From NCBI GenBank assembly GCA_001179505.1, contig CDMY01000947.1, forward strand, positions 150,508-214,507: a DNA stretch of 64,000 bases, written 5' to 3'. This DNA comes from Vitrella brassicaformis (lineage: Eukaryota; Sar; Vitrellaceae). The position numbers and the translations under genes are program-made. Positions 1 to 11,331 of this stretch are shown one piece after another; position 1 is the first letter of the stretch; the number at the start of each line of letters is the position of its first letter. Below the pieces are notes generated by a model that ran no database searches, was not told the origin of the DNA, and saw only the letters and a list, made by a program, of their open reading frames with translations.

Positions 1-3000
1 CACGGAGTTGGCTGCCAGCCCTCGCTTCTCCCCCCTCTGCCCCTCGCACACACTGACTCCTGTGGGCCGTGGGGTCATCGAGCGATGGCAGGGACCATCA
101 CTAGAGGGCTTCTCGATCAGCGGCACCGGCACCGGCGGCCGCCTGATGGAAGGAGGAGGCGACTGCTCCTCTTCGCTGCCCTCGCCCTCCCTCCCGTCCT
201 CTCTCAGAGCCCCTCTCGGCAGCCGCGGAGGTGTGCTGGCCTCCTGCACAACATCGGGTAGGGTCTTCCTGCCAGGGTGCCTTAGCGGACGGGGGGGCGC
301 CTTGACGGCTGCTGGGGGCCTCTGGATCATGGCGTATGGCGGTTGCGTGAAGGGGTGGTGGGCCATAAAGGATCTGGCGAGTGTGAGGAGGGATGCGTTG
401 CGCCGGCGGTACTTGGCGTGTCGGAAGTAGCGCTGTATGGTCTCGGCCGCAATGGTGCGCAGCTCGTGAGCCATCAGCTGACACAGAGAGACCACAAGTA
501 CACCCACAGCCAAGCCAAGAGCCACTCTTCCCTTGTTTACCTGCTGTTGCTTCAGTATCGCCTCGATGTCCTCCTCCTCATCAGCTTGTCCCTCTGTTGG
601 TGCGTCAGCGCCGCTGTCCCCGCTGTCCAGCCCCGTGTCTCCTTTGTCCTTCTCCTCTGCCAGGCCGCCCACATGAAGAGCGTCTGCATTCTCACTGCTC
701 CCTGCTGCCAGCGGCGCCACCATGGCCTCTGTGGGGCTATGTCGGCAGGGGGATGCACTCATCCTCGACACTGCACAACACAAGGTACCATAAATTAATC
801 AACACCAGTGCGTATTTGCTCCTCGAGCAGTCACCACCCACACGTACCTGACCAGTCCAATTCCGTCCCGGAGTCCCCACCCGAGTCCACACACGACACA
901 GCAGCACCAGCAGCACCAGGATCAACAGCAGCAGGCGGGGCAGCTGGAGAGGGAGCCCGTCCAACAAGCCTTCCCTCTCCCTCGGCAGGCCCGGGCAGCT
1001 GCACACGAGGCGCATCATTACTTCGCTCTCGCTGCAGCTGCAGGAAAGATTGGAACGAAGCACGGGGTGGACGGATGGCTCGCCGTGATGTTAAGGGAGG
1101 CGCCTGAGGCTCGTCCGGAAGAGACCTCCTCTGCTGCGCGTCACGGAGGGGGGCTGGTGGGACAACGCCGCCCCTTCTGTGGCTCTCTAGTGTGAGCCTG
1201 GGTGACGGCAGCTCTTCCAGAGATGGACGTGACAGTGGGGGAGGGGAAGATGGCCGGCCCATGGCCATGGAGGGGCTCCTCTCTCCCTCTCCTTCTCCCT
1301 CTGGATGCGCGGCCTCGTGCTCTCGCTCATGTGCTGCAAGAGGGGACGGTGGTGCGAGTGGCTCGGGGGGAGCCAGGGCACGGGGTGATGATGGACGGCT
1401 GGCGGGCGACGTGAGCCTCTCGAGGGACGACTGCTGCTCCACCTTGCCACCGAGGGACTCGTCCTCGCCCCAGAAGTCGCCCCAGCCGTCATCAACATCC
1501 TCATGATGCATCAGTGGCGGCGTGGGTGCGACTCCCTCCATCCATCCCTGGCCATTATTGTGTATGCTGCTGCTGCTGCTGCTTCTGCTGGTGCTGGTAC
1601 TCGACGGGCGTGTGAGGGGGCTGAGTAGGAGTGCCCAGTGTGGGCGAACCCGATGGCGAGGCGTCTTAGGGGTGGGCAGACGCGACCAGTGGGGGGTCAG
1701 TGGGGGTGTCGACAGTGGCGTCGACGGGGACGACGTCCACCCCCTCGGCATTGGGCTCAGCGGGTAGTCCCTCTCGGGCGACAGGGGCCGAGGGAGCCCT
1801 CGACGGAGCCCGACCACGTGCAGCAATCCCCAACCCGGTGGTCTGAGCCGGCTGGGCCGCGAGCGGGGCGACCCCACGAGGGAAGGCGGCAACGGCAGCA
1901 GCTCTCCCTGTTGGTGGTGGTGCTGCTCCTGCGGCGCCCCAGCTGGCCCATCCTCGTCGTCGGCCCCGAAGTTCCCCCAGCCGTCATCATCCTCTTCATG
2001 CTGCACCGGTGGCGGCGAGGGTGCCTCCTCCCGGAGTCGTCTCGCGAGTTCCCGGTCGATGTACTGGCTGAGCTCCCGTTGCCGCGCCTCCTCGTCTGCC
2101 TCTCTGTTGGCCTGTCTGACCTCCTCCTCGGTGACTTCATCGCCGCCCATGAACTTGAGTTCGGGGTCGACCTTCATCTCGGGGCGGCGCCGCTCGATCG
2201 GCGCGCCGAGGCCCTCGTTGTCATACTTGCCAGCATGCTTCGACAACAACTTGATGCGCTCCATACGAGCCAACTGAGAGACCACAAACCCATGCGACAC
2301 GATGGATCGGTCGCCGGTGTTGGTGCTTTCAGTTTGCCAGCGTTGTCACGTACCGTATCTTGTGAGCAGGGGTGTGATTTGGGTCGGTCATCGTCCTCTT
2401 CCTCCTGCGCCCGGTCGCGGTCGCGGGCACCGCCCTCACCGCCACCGTCATGGTCACGGTCTCGGTGGCGGCCGCGGCTGGTGTGGCGATCCCGCTGCTG
2501 GTCGCGGTCCTCCAGGCTCCGCACAAACGTGGGGGCGATACGACCTGCACACACAGAACACACACACACACACAGAGAGGGATGAACATTGCAACCACGT
2601 CGTCTGCCTGATCTCTCGCCATTGGCTTACGTGGAGCAGCGCCCCTTTCCGTCTCCTCATGCTCATCTCCCTGGTCCTCCGGGCTGGGCGGCCGGTGGGA
2701 GCGGTCCCCGCCAGTGGGACGCCGCTTGAGCTTGCCCCCGTCCAGACGACCGATGCCCAGGTCACTCGAGTCACGCGATTTGCCCTCTGGTGAGCTGGTG
2801 CGGTCAGCAGGGTGGGTCGTGTGGGGGCGGGGAGGGCTGTGGTCGTCCCTCGGGACCTCACTGGATGGTGCAGCTGCAGCAGGGTGTGGCTGAGGGTCGC
2901 CACGGCGGAATAGCTGACGACACAAATACATGGGAGCGTGCAGAGAGTGAGTGAAGGTGTGTGCTGTTGGTGTGCCTAGTGTGCTCTCGGTCGGTTGCCT

Positions 3001-4689
3001 ACCGGTGATGGTTTGTGCATGGGCTCCCTCATGAAGGCGTTGTTCCGAGGCCGCATGTCGACATCCCTCCCAGCACCCTCACCCCCACGGCCCTGCTCCC
3101 GTTCCTCATCGACATCCATCGGCTGCCGCGCACCATCGCCGTCTCCCTGCCCACCCCGTTGCCGCATTCTGTCCCTCGTGCAATGGTCCTGGGAGTCGCG
3201 CGTCAAGGGATGCCGCATGCCGGCTCCCATATCAATGCCGGTGGCGTGGCCCTCGCCGCTGACACGGATGCCACGGCCGTGCTCACGATGACGGACATGC
3301 TCATCTAGCTGGGGCGCCGAGGGGTCTTCAGCAACAGCAGGGGACTGCCTGGACGAGGAGGGCAGCCCCTGCCCCCCCCCTGCCGACATGGCGTCCGCCT
3401 CGGCTGGTGTGAGGCCAGCGCCCCGCCCGACGCTCCTCTCCGTCGCTGCGGCCGCCTCTGGGGGTGAGAAGAGGGTGCCTCCTTCCTTGATTGGGCCTGC
3501 CTGCTCTGGGGGCCCTCTGCGATAGTGGGAGGGGGCCTCGGACTGTGGCGAGGGTGAGAAGGGCTGGCCGTACTCGTCAGCCAGGTGCGGCTCGTCACCC
3601 ACCCTCAGCCAGGCCTTGGGGTCCTTTAGGACCTTGATGTCCTTCTCATACTGCTTTCGCAGCCTTTCACCCTTCACATACCTGACGATATTTCAAGATA
3701 CACACACACACAGGGGACACACACGGACGTCAATACGTATCCCGCAGCCCTATATTATCTCGCTAACTTTTCTTTGAGCATCTCGTATCCCTTCTTGAGT
3801 GTCTCCATCGCTTCCGCCATAGCCGTGGCGTCGTGTACCGCCGCATCGTGACCGATCTCGTCCAGACGGTCAGCCGCTGGGGGCAGGTGCCGGGGGGCGG
3901 GAGGAGGGGGCGACACGGACGACAAACCGATGATATCAACTGGTAAAGATGCGCGAGTGTCTGTGTCCTCTGTGTGAGTGAGTGGTGCTGTGTCCGGCCT
4001 CACCTCCTGGGTCGGGTGACTGGTTGCCGGCACTAGACAGGTCGATGTCGTGCCGCATCTGGTCCTCCACCGCTCTGTCGACACCGATGCGACCACCGGA
4101 CATCTCACTGCCAGCCGCATGGGGGCCAGGGAGACCCAGCGAGTCGTCGAGGAACGCGCCGGCGGGGTCCTAACCGAACACACACATAGACACACACACC
4201 ATCATCACAAGGGGAATGCCTGCCGCATACGTGACGGATGCGTATGTGTGTGGGTACCCACCTGGTCCTCAGTGTCGAGAGGTGCTGGTGGTTCCTCGTG
4301 CGGTCTGGGTGGGCTGTGGCCCTGCAGCATCTGCTCAACATCACCGGGGGAGGGAGGCGCTGCCGCATACCTGACCACACAACACGCATACCGCACACAC
4401 ACAGTGAGTCGGGGCATCCATTGCGGGTCACACAGTGAGCTCTGTGCAGAGGTCTTTCAACTCTGTCTTGCCTTCCTGGAGGCCCTTTCTGAGTGCATGC
4501 GTGTGCGGCAGGGGGGTGGATGTGCGAACTCACTTACCGCGACGGCATGCCGCACATATACCAGTCCCCATCTAAGCAAGAAAATGCCGGATGGCGGGAC
4601 GACGGCGGCGCGTCGGCGTCGTCTATGGCCCTCACACGGGCGCGACGTCTGCGCTTCTTTTTGATCATCCACCGCAAGGTGGCCCGCAT
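1..4689 (-). CDS. Long disordered protein with DGWG[N/D]F motifs and IQ motif (3' end outside window)
   Basis: I splice ten exons on the minus strand: 4689-4538, 4370-4262, 4169-4004, 3939-3768, 3681-3003, 2913-2631, 2544-2354, 2273-848, 770-541 and 477 to the window edge. All joins keep phase with GT...AG introns, giving about 1,295 residues before the edge. The start is the ATG at 4689, followed by a Lys/Arg-rich stretch. The middle is charged and Arg/Asp-rich, with a helical block near residues 585-665. Two acidic motifs, DDDGWGNF (near 682) and VDDGWGDF (near 849), fit the WxxF pattern that binds adaptin ear domains in other eukaryotes. Near residue 1,150 an IQxxxRxxxxR motif (IQRYFRHAKYR) suggests calmodulin binding. 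I do not recognise the family; a role in trafficking or splicing is speculation. The protein faces BTB/TLDc copy 1 across 207 bp. Confidence 0.7.
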
Positions 4690-4896
4690 TTCTTTTGCTC
4701 TCCCTCTCTCGAACAAACAACTCCTTTTGCGAGTTTGGAAGCTCGCAAAAGCTTCCAGGGTGCTTTATGAAACCGCTGCTGCTTCTGCGTGAGGATCATT
4801 GAGGTGATCCCCGGTTGGTTGATCCTCACAACTTCATCAGAGGTGCTGGTTTATCGGCATCTGCAGATCTCAGTGCTGCCCTGGGTCACTTGCAAG
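4690..4896. promoter_or_regulatory. Divergent promoter with two perfect inverted repeats
   Basis: This 207-bp gap separates two head-to-head starts. It holds two perfect 10-bp inverted repeats: CTTTTGCGAG at 4724-4733 with CTCGCAAAAG at 4742-4751 (8-bp spacer), and GTGAGGATCA at 4789-4798 with TGATCCTCAC at 4820-4829 (21-bp spacer). They could be operator-like binding sites or cruciforms. Function is inferred from position only. Confidence 0.5.
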
Positions 4897-7241
4897 ATGC
4901 CGGGTACCGGTGCGGTCGCGGCAGCAGCAGCAGGTGGTGGTGGCGGGAGGACCTGGCGCCCGTCGGCATTAGATGAGGACAACGACGTCCGCACCTGGCT
5001 GCAGATGGGCAAGGAGCAGATGGAGATCATCCAGGACGCACTCAACCAGACGCTGGCCGACATCGAGCAGCGTGAGCAGGCCCTGGGAGGCCGCGCAGGA
5101 GAGATTGTGCCCACGGTAAGGCGCCAAATGGATGAGGGATGTCTGCAATGGGAGCTGATCTGTGTGTGTGGATGGTGCAGGTGCAGCTGATGCGTCAGGA
5201 GCTGCACTTCAACGTCTGCGGCGTCTACATGAAGGCGCGCCGTTCGACTCTTTGTGTGCTGAAAGGTAGCGTGTTGGCCACTCTGTGTGGGGGGCGGTTT
5301 GACGAGGCGCTGATCAAGGATGCTAACGAGCGCTATTTCCTGCCGTTTTGTTCTGTGGCCTTCCAGTGGTCAGCCCGGCCGCAGTCAGTCAGGACAGGGC
5401 CACTGTCCACCGTCTGTGTGGGTTTCCTTCAGGCTCATCGGCGAGTTGGCCTTGTATGAGGTTGGGGATGTGGACGACATCACGCTGCCCGACACCAAAA
5501 AGAATGACGCCACATTCAGGTGCGTACACATCGACACAATGGGGAGGAGACGAATGGCATTGCCGCACTGTGGTCTCCATCCATCTGTGTGTGTGTGTGT
5601 GGTGTGGGTGCAGCTACTGGGTGGAGTACCTGACGGCCAATCCCTCCAAAGGAGACAGCACCATGCGCATCAACATCCCGCCCGTCACACAGGACAACCC
5701 GCCCCAGCAGCAGGACGGGCAGCCCGAGGGTGAGAATGAGCAGCCAGAGGTCGATCCAGTATCTGTGGCGGCCCAGCTGCCCGAGATCATCCGCAAGGCG
5801 ATGGCGGAGAAGGCCTGCGAGCACCAGAGGCTCACCGCCATCAAGCCACTACTCAAATCGGGCAATAACGAGGACGATGCGGTAAATCAACCACGACGGA
5901 CGGGAGAGAGAGAAAGCTCGTTTGCCGATGGATGGGCGACTCCGTGTGTCTGTGGTGTGTGTTCAGTTGGTGTCGATTGACGTGTTTGGTACGACAGTGA
6001 CCATCACCATGGCCGTGGCCAAATCGCTCGGCGAGGACTCAACCTTGGCAAACAGATTCATCAAGTACACAATGACAACCCAATGGCCAGACCACACACA
6101 GCCATCCCTGCCACGTGTGTGTGTCAAGTACGACCCCTCTGTGATGACGGTGCCGGTGGACTACGTGCGGCGCGTCGCCGACATCGTCACGCGGGCGTAC
6201 GTCAGGGGCACGGACATCACGGCCGAGGACGTGCAGAGCTCCCGGGGCGACACCAATGACAAGGCCTTCCGGAATGCGCTGAACATGTGAGCAACGCCAC
6301 AAACAGAGAGACTGCCGTGCATCACGAGGCCTCCTCGCCTGGCTGCAGGTACGCTTTGGCTGCTGATCGCTATTTGGGTCCCATTGACGGCCTCCTGACC
6401 ACCGAGCACCTGCACAAGATGCGGCAGTGGTGTGAGGGCTGGAACTACCCTGACGCCCCCGCACACATCCCTTTGTGTGTGGGCGAGCCGGTCACCCGCA
6501 TATACAGGTGAGAAGGGAAGGACAGACAGCCGTGAGGATGACGGCATCCTCTCATCATGCCTCTGTGTCTTGATGTGTGTGTGTGTGTCGTGGCAGGGCG
6601 ACTGTGGATGGCTGGAGGTGGTTGGATTTCTTCGATGCCGTCAGGGGCCACTCCCCCCTGCTGCTCATCTGCAAGGTGGCCGACAGCAATGAGCTCTTCG
6701 CCGTCCTCATCGAGGGGCCCATCGAGGTCACCGGACCGGCGCAGAGCCACCGCGACACGAGATCATGGGCCTTCAAGCTGCGGTGGACAGACAGCCAACC
6801 ACATGTGGGCTACATCGGCTGGAACAGCAACATGTTAATTGCGGGCACACAGGTGGGTGCCCATCTGAATGAGCCAGGGAGTCATGGTGATGGTATCCTC
6901 TCCATCCATGTGTGTAGGAGAGAGCCACCGAGGTCATCGATTTCACTTCACCCGCCTCCGATGTGACGGCCGTCCTCGGATCCGGATGCCTCGATTTCAG
7001 TGTCCGTCTGGCCGCCCAGCAGATCCAGATCGGCGCACCAGCAGCGGCCAGCGATGAGACACTCAAGCGGTGCCAGGGAGTCATGGTTGAGGAGGAGCAG
7101 ACGGATGAGTGGCGACAGTGGGAGCGGCCGGGTGTGAGGCCCAGCGACCACGGCTGGGACGGTGACCGAGTGTTCCTGCCTGTGTCTGTGAAGGGGTTTC
7201 ACTTTGATATTGATGAGTTCGAGGCATACAAGCTGGCGTGA
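4897..7241 (+). CDS. BTB/TLDc-like family protein, copy 1
   Basis: Nine exons: 4897-5115, 5181-5368, 5433-5519, 5614-5881, 5967-6064, 6128-6286, 6349-6507, 6597-6852 and 6918-7241. That is about 585 residues, or 606 if intron 5 is retained. Residues about 30-73 are helical. Exons 2-3 encode a T1/KCTD-type BTB fold (FNVCGVYMKARRSTLCVLKG, then GRFDEALIKD). Exon 4 is a Pro/Gln-rich linker and helix. Exons 5-6 look like a second, degenerate T1 module (VSIDVFGTTVTITM, later YDPSV...YVRRVADIV). Exons 8-9 resemble a TLDc domain (ATVDGWRWLDFFDA, SPLLLICKV, ELFAVLIEG, GYIGW). BTB/T1 domains oligomerise and often bind cullin-3; TLDc domains can bind the V-ATPase. Both roles are family knowledge, not shown here. 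The acceptor of intron 5 has lost its AG; see findings. Confidence 0.75.
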
Positions 7242-8134
7242 GTGAGGGAGGGTGACGGCGGGCTGGCAAGCGTGACGCATAGATGGAGGCGGGAGGGGGG
7301 AAGGAGAGACTGCAGCCAAATGCTTCATCTGACATTGTACATCTACGCGTGTGTCCACGTCGATGGCTGGACTGACCCGAATGCATTGAGTTCGTCGCCC
7401 GAAGAGTCCATCAATCTGTGCACACGAGGGAATGCACACACATCACGGGATCTCGATTTCGTCTTGCCAGCACGACGAGGAGTTTGGCCGCCAGCAGCGG
7501 TTTCGCCACGAGCTGCGAGCTCAACCTCGTGCACTGGGGCTTTCGGACGCGCGGCGGTGCCCAGAGCTGTGGCGCAGACGAGTGGTGCCCGGCCGCACGC
7601 TGACTGACATTGACTCTCTGCACCACGTGACGTAAGCAGATATCAGTGCACACGTGGCAGACACACACACAGACAGACAGGCTGGCAGCAGGCAGGCCGC
7701 TGCGCGATTGATTGATTGGTGGAATGGATGCGGCTGATGCACGTGTGTGGCTGATGCACGCAAGTGCCGACACCCTCACCACTGATGTGTTTTCACACAC
7801 GGACGTGTGCCCCATCTGTCTGTCTGCCGTTGCCTGTCTGTCTGCCTTGCTGCCCGCAGATCTCGTCTTGGCGGTTCGTGCGGCTTAGAGCACATCGCCA
7901 TCGGTGAGGACCGACAGAGGTGAGCGAGTTCACGACTGGTGCATGGATACACATAGTCGTCTTCTCTCATGTGTGCGATGCAGCCCTCTGAACGCGCCAC
8001 AAGGCAACGCGGCTGCGTATAATGCTTTCCGATCATGCAGATCCACACCGGCCGACCATGGTTGCCGGTGCTGTTCAGCGCAGCGTGTCAGTGGTCACTG
8101 TGCGGCGCCGATAGTGACAGATAGCTCCTACGAG
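7242..8134 (+). other. Gap between BTB/TLDc copy 1 and the next gene, with possible upstream exons
   Basis: The first about 200 bp (7242-7445) closely match the 3' flank of copy 3 and are duplicated sequence. After that lie three open, phase-compatible segments bounded by canonical splice sites: 7432-7631, 7860-7919 and 7984 onward. They read in frame into the ATG I chose at 8135. They may be 5' exons of the next gene, with an ATG at 7432 at the very end of the duplicated segment, or 5' untranslated sequence. Confidence 0.4.
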
Positions 8135-10553
8135 ATGGCATCTTCTACCCAAGAAGCCAACAGCAATGCGGCACCGGTAAGCACACCACACCACAGACCT
8201 TCACTCACTTGAAGAGGGGCGGGCAAGGCAACATAAATATCAATCACATGCCATGGTGATCCTGTTCTTCGTGTGTGTCAGGTGTGTCATTTGCTGACGA
8301 CGCTCCCCGAGTCATGCTTCAGTGGCCACATTAGCCCCCTTCTCGGCACACAGACCATTATCACCAAGCTGGCGCTCACTGCCCCGTCCCTCAGTGTCAT
8401 CTCCCGCAAGCCCGCCATGCACATTACGCTGCGCCTCGGCAAGGACTTCAGCGACAAGATCGACATGACCAAGCAGCAGATCGCCGTGTGGGGTGCAGCA
8501 TTCCGCAACACCAAACACGCGACGATGGTGTGTGCCCCCACGACGAGCGTGGTGGAGCTGCTCGAGGATGCCCGCGGCACACTGGAGGAGCTGCACGCCT
8601 GGTCGCACACCACTGGGAGCCTGTATGGGTACGGCCCGCTGAAGGGGCGACGGCAACATGCTATGGGACGTGACGAGCGCATCTTCCCCCGGCTGCGGTG
8701 CGTGTGGGTCGCCGAGTGGTGGCTGTCCGTCGCCAACAAACGGCACTGGGAGCTTCCGTAAGTGGCTGAGTGAGTGCCTCAGTGAGGGATTGGTCAGTCG
8801 GATGTCAGGGATGGATGTGCTCACGTGCATCATGTCAGGGCCCTGATTGACGTGCATCTTCGCGATAGCACCGTTTGTTATCCCATGGCGCAGATCTCCG
8901 AGATTGAGTACGGAACGTGTTCCGGCGACCATGGCTGGAGGTGCACCGAGTGGCTCTCAGGCGAAGGGCCGCATACCCTGACGCTCGAGACGGGCACTTC
9001 AGAGGGGTGGGAGCTGACCAACCTCTGGGACATGTTGAAGCCATCCATCAAGTGAGGAAGGGGGCAACGAACATGCGTGTGTGCGCGTGTGCGTGAGGGT
9101 CGATGTGGATGTGGATGTACTCTGTGTTGGCTGCGCAGGCGGCTCAAGGGCGTATGTTGTCCGTGTGGTGCCGACGAGCTGCCAACATTCTGCATGGACT
9201 GGAACATCGCCGATTGTGGGCTGCAGCTGGACGAGCTCCACATGGTCCTCAAAGCCGTCCATCCCACAAGAACGCGCCAGGTGTGTGTGTTACATGAGAT
9301 GAGATAGCGCAAGGCAAAGAGAAGACCAAGACCCCGCCTGACGTCCTCCGCGTCTGTGTGTGTGTATGTCTGCCACCCGTCAGGTTTTCCACAAGATCGA
9401 CAAACTTCTGTCGACCAGTCTGGCGCCCAACGGCACCTTCAACATCACGTGCACACCGGACATGACCTTCAACACGATCGAGCACCTGGAGCTGCTGCAG
9501 GAGCACCCATCGTGGGCTGGCATGCTCACACGATTCGCCTCTGCAGCTCAGTGTGTCGAGTTTCCTTCTGGACTGGCTCAGGGGGAGGCGGTGCCGACTG
9601 TTGTGCTGTATCGGCTGCCTCAGGTAGTCTTTTCGAGTGCTGAGACCCTGTACCTGGGGGCTGGCTCCGAGCCGCCCCCTGCGGCGCTTTTGTCGCACAT
9701 ATCCGATCGCTCCTTTCCTCATGTGACCACACTCAGTCTGGGGCATGCAGATGGGGTGAGAGAGGACGCAGTCAGGCGGGCCACCGACCTCAGGTCGCTG
9801 CGGGAGGTGCGCTTTGAGATGAGTGGACTACTTGGGATATGGGTGGCGACTGTGCCGTTTTTGTTCCCTCTGTGCCTCGGTGCGTGCAGCCAGACAGGTC
9901 CCCTGCTGCACGTGCATGCCGACTGCCGGCACACCGCTGTGAGCTTCGACTGTGTGTGGTCGCTGTGGGGGGCCGGGGGCGGGGCAGTGGGTCAGAAAGG
10001 CATCGAGAAGCGAGTCCAGAAGATCACTGTAGAGGTACACGGCGCGAGCCTTGGAGTGTCAGGCATCTTGCCGGTGTGTCTGGAGGCCATCGACAAGTGC
10101 CCTTTTCTCGACTCCATCGCTCTCCGCCGCTCAACACTCTGCTTCTGCTTCTCTGGCACAGTCGATCGGCTAGGAAGCGACCTTCAGGCAGTCAAAGGCA
10201 GGATGGTGTTGCGTGGCTTCGTAGCTGTGCAGGTCGACCTCGATTCTGACAGTCGGTCCTGTAAGAGTGCCGAGCTGTGTCGCGTGTTTGGCTGCCTCTT
10301 CCCTCGTGGTCTGCGTGAGCACATGTCGCTGGCATCTCTAGAGGGGGTGTGCACGACGTCGCGTCTCTCTCTGGATGACACCGTGTCGCTGCCGGAGGCC
10401 ATTCTGGCCCATTTCGGCCTGCGTTTCCCCCGGTGTGTTTCTCGCCACCTGCACAAGGAGTGGGAGGCGGGCATGACGAAAGAGATACGCTCGGAGTGGC
10501 CTGAGCTCCGCAGCGAAGCTAGGCGCAAGAGAGGCCTGGCTGCCTGTGGGTGA
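8135..10553 (+). CDS. Unrecognised 680-residue protein, possibly F-box-like at its N-terminus
   Basis: Five exons: 8135-8176, 8282-8757, 8839-9051, 9139-9280 and 9384-10553. All joins keep phase with GT...AG introns. The ATG at 8135 gives a short polar leader. The segment that follows (LLTTLPESCFSGHISPLLG, then TKLALTAPSL) has the Leu-Pro and spaced hydrophobic pattern of an F-box, but the match is weak. The rest is Leu/Val-rich with scattered Cys pairs (CCPCG in exon 4). Repeated short strands and helices could form degenerate leucine-rich repeats, though no clear period is visible. If the F-box reading is right, the protein would be a substrate receptor of an SCF ubiquitin ligase. A longer 5' end from 7432 is possible. 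A cryptic intron near 9840-9890 cannot be excluded. Confidence 0.65.
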
Positions 10554-11331
10554 TGGCTGAATCAGCTCGTTCATGTGTATGTATTGCATATGCCTAGCTG
10601 CCTGACGTCAGGCTGTCTCGTTTTTAACTTTATCAGTGACCATGGTGGGGGGGTGAAAGGAAGGGGGACGCGTCAGTGAGTGCATTAGTGCAAGGTTCTG
10701 CCTTTGCGTGTATCTTGCTGGCTCGGTCGTCACAGTTTTGCCCTTCTGCTGACGGAAAGAGTGGCCCCACACACCCCATGCACTTGGAGTACGTTGTGTG
10801 TGGGCAGACAGGCTATGAAGGCAGTGAGTAGGTTGTGGTGCCGCGACTGGTTTTTCGACGGACAAGGGGGGCCGCCAGTCACACACAGTGAATGCATTTC
10901 ATGACCGTTGCATCTCAGGCTGCATTTGTGCGAAGTTTGGCAAGTGCAGTAGATGGATCGATGGATGGATGGAGAGATGCCACACGCTGCACGTGATAGG
11001 TAGTATGTGTGTGAGTGTGTGTTCAGGTGTGTGTATGCCGTTCATTCGGCGTGTGGGTGTTAAATGAAGGAGGACATTTCCCCGGCCACAAGACTATCTG
11101 GTTGAACGAGTCACACAATGCATGTCACCAACCAATCAACCAGACAAACCGACACCACACCCACACAGACGATTGAAGATATTGACACATACACGTGATC
11201 TACACAATGGCCTCGCTCGCCTGCTGCAGCGAGGGGGCTCATGACACGAATGTCCATCTATAGCGTCACACATACATTCTCCAGCCTCGCTGCCCGGAAC
11301 AAGCTAGCTACACCGAGAGAGACTGAGAAAG
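10554..11331. other. Intergenic region, no gene seen
   Basis: No supported coding exon. This is the shared downstream space of two convergent genes. It contains GATG microsatellite near 10950-10972, TG-rich sequence near 11005-11035, and the first copy of a duplicated element (about 11044-11235). Most of it is probably 3' untranslated sequence. Confidence 0.5.
11044..11235. repeat. Duplicated non-coding element, copy A
   Basis: This stretch is nearly identical to 12564-12775. The first about 110 bp, starting GGCGTGTGGGTGTTAAATGA, match without visible change. The rest aligns with small differences in the CA-rich centre. It lies about 100 bp downstream of the stop of the plastid-targeted protein gene. 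Confidence 0.8.

Noticed and set aside
1638-2585. 315-residue open frame on the + strand
   Set aside because: Antisense shadow of the GC-rich exon of the disordered protein, which has phased splice sites and conserved motifs.
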